Source: Spirosoma sp.
GTDB taxonomy: Bacteria; Bacteroidota; Bacteroidia; Cytophagales; Spirosomataceae
Assembly (NCBI GenBank): GCA_028288385.1
Contig: JAQBNX010000448.1
Coordinates: 1 to 9,246 of the forward strand
Direction: 5' to 3'
Length of the DNA: 9,246 nucleotides
In this document: piece by piece, positions 7,494 through 9,246 of the stretch
Position numbering within the stretch: the stretch's first letter is position 1
Layout: each line of letters opens with the position of its first letter
Program-made: the position numbers and the translations under genes
Notes under the pieces: generated by a model
Database searches by the model: none
The model's input: only the letters and a program-made list of their open reading frames with translations
What the model was told of the DNA's origin: nothing

Positions 7494-8849
7494 TTAATGA
7501 GCGAAGACAGTACGTTCCATTTGCTCCAGGCTGGTCCCTTTTGTTTCGGGCATCAATCGAATCACAAACAGAAGTTGCAGGACCATCATGACCGCAAAAA
7601 AAAGAAACGTGTTACCCCCGCCGAGTTGTTTGGATAGGTATGGAAAGGTGAAGGTGATGATAGCGGCCATCAGCCAGTGCGTGAAACTGCCCAGGGCCTG
7701 ACCACTGGCGCGTACTTCATTCGGGAAAATCTCTGAGATGAATACCCAGATGACGGCTCCCTGCGAAAAACCGAAAAACGCGATGTAGGCGAAGAGCAGC
7801 AGTGGTACGGTCATGCCGCTGAAGTCCTCGACGTAGAAGGCCCGCGCCACCAGCGCCAGCGTCACAATCAACCCGACCGACCCAATTTTCATGAGAGTCC
7901 GCCGACCGTAGCGGTCAATGAGATTCATAGAAATCAAGGTGAAAATAAGGTTAATTAAGCCAATGCCCGCCGACGACAACAGGGATGAACTTTTGCCCAA
8001 ACCCGTCATTTCAAAAATACGGGGAGCGTAATAGATGATAGCGTTGATGCCCGACACCTGATTAAATACCGCAAACAGCACGGCCAGCATAATGGGGGTT
8101 TTGTACTCGCCCGAAAACAATCGGGAAGAAGCCGCTGTGTGGGTGTTGCTCTGCTGAATAGCCGTCAGGGTCTGCTCAGCGGTTTCCGGGTCAATCATAT
8201 TCAGCACTTTGCGAGCCTCCGAAACCGGATCGCCCGGTACGCCGGAGTGAGACCGCTTGCCCTGTTGAAGCAACAGCCAGCGTGGACTTTCGGGAATGTT
8301 GAGTACCGCCAAGAGAAAAATCAACGAAGGAAGTGCCTGTATGCCCAGCATCCACCGCCACGGTTCGTTGCCCATATCCGATAACAGGTAGTTTGAGAGA
8401 TAGGCAATCAGAATACCCAGCACGACATTAAACTGAAACAGACCCACCAATTTACCGCGCGACTTTGCGGGCGAAATCTCGGTGATGTACATGGGAGCCG
8501 CCACCGACGACGCGCCTACACCCAGACCACCCAAAAATCGGAACAAGAGAAATATGGGCCAGTTAGGCGCTAGTGCCGTTCCAAGCGAAGCCAGTAGATA
8601 AAGAATGGCAATCCAAAACAGGGTTCGCTTGCGCCCGAGCTTTTCGGCAGGAATCCCACCTGTCATGGAGCCAATTACCGTGCCGATGAGCGCAATAGAA
8701 ACCGTTAGCCCGAGTTCCCACAAATTCAGCTTCCATAAGGTTTGCAGCGATTGTTCAACGCCGGAGATCACGGCCGTATCGAAGCCGAAAAGAAAACCGC
8801 CCAGGGCAGCTGTAATGGACCAAAGAAAAATACGCTGTTTCTGACTCAT
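7494..8849 (-). CDS. MFS sugar:H+ symporter, sugar porter family (XylE/GlcP-like)
   Basis: This 451-residue inner-membrane permease has 12 predicted transmembrane helices and a central cytoplasmic loop at about 185-250. Sugar-porter signatures appear in order: FGFDTAVISG (21-30, helix 1), LGRKR (71-75, loop 2-3), PESPRWLL (186-193, after helix 6), NQVSGINAIIYYAPRIF (263-279, helix 7), DRYGRR (312-317, loop 8-9), IWVFISEIFP (367-376, helix 10) and PETKGTSLEQME (434-445, C-terminus). Residues matching E. coli XylE sugar contacts include Gln139, Gln264, Asn269 and Trp368. The first Gln of the XylE QQ pair is Asn263 here, so specificity may differ. Given the GH32 gene 201 bases downstream on the same strand, fructose is the simplest guess. 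Glucose or xylose are also possible, the latter because GH39 is nearby. No Shine-Dalgarno sequence is seen at the start. A perfect inverted repeat lies 59 bases upstream. Confidence 0.95.
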   Translation of the reverse strand: MSQKQRIFLWSITAALGGFLFGFDTAVISGVEQSLQTLWKLNLWELGLTVSIALIGTVIGSMTGGIPAEKLGRKRTLFWIAILYLLASLGTALAPNWPIFLLFRFLGGLGVGASSVAAPMYITEISPAKSRGKLVGLFQFNVVLGILIAYLSNYLLSDMGNEPWRWMLGIQALPSLIFLLAVLNIPESPRWLLLQQGKRSHSGVPGDPVSEARKVLNMIDPETAEQTLTAIQQSNTHTAASSRLFSGEYKTPIMLAVLFAVFNQVSGINAIIYYAPRIFEMTGLGKSSSLLSSAGIGLINLIFTLISMNLIDRYGRRTLMKIGSVGLIVTLALVARAFYVEDFSGMTVPLLLFAYIAFFGFSQGAVIWVFISEIFPNEVRASGQALGSFTHWLMAAIITFTFPYLSKQLGGGNTFLFFAVMMVLQLLFVIRLMPETKGTSLEQMERTVFAH

Positions 8850-8908
8850 GGTTGACTGGAATGAACCGGGTTTGCCGATTAATAATCAAGCGATACGAAG
8901 TTGAAAAC

Positions 8909-8958
8909 TATAAAACAAATAAGAGAATACTTTAACTCTTTCTCTTATTTGTTTTATA
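8909..8958 (-). promoter_or_regulatory. Perfect 19-bp inverted repeat upstream of the MFS permease gene
   Basis: TATAAAACAAATAAGAGAA (8909-8927) is the exact reverse complement of the 19 bases at 8940-8958, with a 12-base loop (8928-8939). The element begins 60 bases upstream of the permease start codon. On the minus strand, a TTTG inside the inner arm (8919-8916) is followed 20 bases later by TATCGCTTG (8895-8887), a poor match to the Bacteroidota -7 box TAnnTTTG. This allows, but does not prove, that the repeat overlaps a -33 box and acts as an operator. The stem is AT-rich and lacks a proper U-tract, so a terminator is less likely. A small palindromic mobile repeat is another option. Confidence 0.5.
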
Positions 8959-8979
8959 AATGATTCGTTCACCCCTGTC

Positions 8980-9050
8980 TTAAAGGCAGAACCCTTACAA
9001 CGCCGAGCAGTTGATCGAAGCAGGGAATGAGTGTTTGATTAAAGGCAGAA
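8980..9050 (+). repeat. Direct repeat TTAAAGGCAGAA, two copies 59 bases apart
   Basis: The exact 12-base string TTAAAGGCAGAA occurs at 8980-8991 and again at 9039-9050. A looser relative, TTAAGAGCCAGAA, follows at 9059-9071. The copies lie in non-coding DNA upstream of the permease gene. They could be binding-site repeats for a regulator, a remnant of a small duplication, or chance. Nothing in the sequence decides between these. Confidence 0.35.
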
Positions 9051-9246
9051 TAAACTGATTAAGAGCCAGAAGATGCGCCCATCGACTGCAGCTTACCCGC
9101 AATTTAGGTTGGGGACACTACTCAACGAATACCCGGTTAAAGCCACTAAACATAAAAAAGAAGCATCGTTACCCAAAGCGGGAAAAGGCTGCTGCTACGT
9201 CCCTTATTAGTGAAAAAGAAGAGAGTAGGCACTAAAAACATTGAGA

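Larger units (their letters stand above)
8850..9246. other. Non-coding region upstream of the permease gene, to the right edge (397 bases)
   Basis: No credible gene is visible on either strand. The part next to the permease gene should hold its promoter and contains the inverted repeat at 8909-8958. The outer part holds the 12-base direct repeat TTAAAGGCAGAA at 8980-8991 and 9039-9050. It also contains two short open frames (codons 8984-9055 and ATG 9073 to TAG 9210, 45 codons) that I do not accept as genes. A gene starting beyond the right edge may use part of this region as its own leader. Confidence 0.55.

Noticed and set aside
8984..9055. Short open stretch reading NAEQLIEAGNECLIKGRIN before a TGA at 9056
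   Set aside because: It looks protein-like and could be the tail of a decayed gene, but there are only 24 codons, no start and an upstream in-frame stop; chance cannot be excluded.
9073..9210. 45-codon lysine-rich plus-strand frame starting ATG at 9073
   Set aside because: Too short and compositionally unremarkable, with no family resemblance; no evidence beyond being open.

Overview
The window looks like a chromosomal segment from a Bacteroidota bacterium, probably a Cytophagales/Spirosoma-type genome; this is inference from protein style, not a database match. Supporting signs: none of the readable start codons has a clear Shine-Dalgarno sequence, base composition is roughly balanced, there is a Bacteroidota-type secreted S8 peptidase next to a lipoprotein, and there is a dense run of secreted glycoside hydrolases. 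No rRNA, tRNA, CRISPR array, insertion sequence or integrase was seen.

Layout. (1) 1-1413, minus strand: a two-gene unit with a putative lipoprotein of unknown function (697-1413) followed by a secreted subtilisin-like S8 peptidase (start at 704, running off the left edge). The two overlap by 8 bases. (2) 1414-1951: a 538-base non-coding divergent region. (3) 1952-5742, plus strand: a secreted family GH2 glycosidase, then a secreted GH39 (beta-xylosidase-type) glycosidase. The 98-base gap between them holds a 9-bp-arm palindrome. (4) 5760-8849, minus strand and convergent with the GH39 gene: a sugar-porter MFS permease (7494-8849), then a secreted GH32 fructan hydrolase (5760-7292). The 201-base gap between them holds a long-range inverted repeat. 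(5) 8850-9246: non-coding DNA with a perfect 19-bp inverted repeat upstream of the permease, plus a 12-bp direct repeat.

How the genes may work together. GH32 would release fructose from levan, inulin or sucrose-type substrates in the periplasm, and the permease is well placed to bring the released sugar across the inner membrane. GH2 and GH39 would trim non-reducing sugars (galactose-, arabinose-, glucuronic- or xylose-type) from plant or exopolysaccharide chains. The four genes form a small carbohydrate-use island with no SusC/SusD pair or regulator inside the window. Whether the two arms act on one substrate is not shown by the sequence.

I found no clear new biological system. The most notable unexplained signals are the regulatory-looking inverted repeats (8909-8958, 3951-3972, 7390-7457) and the translationally coupled lipoprotein/peptidase pair.
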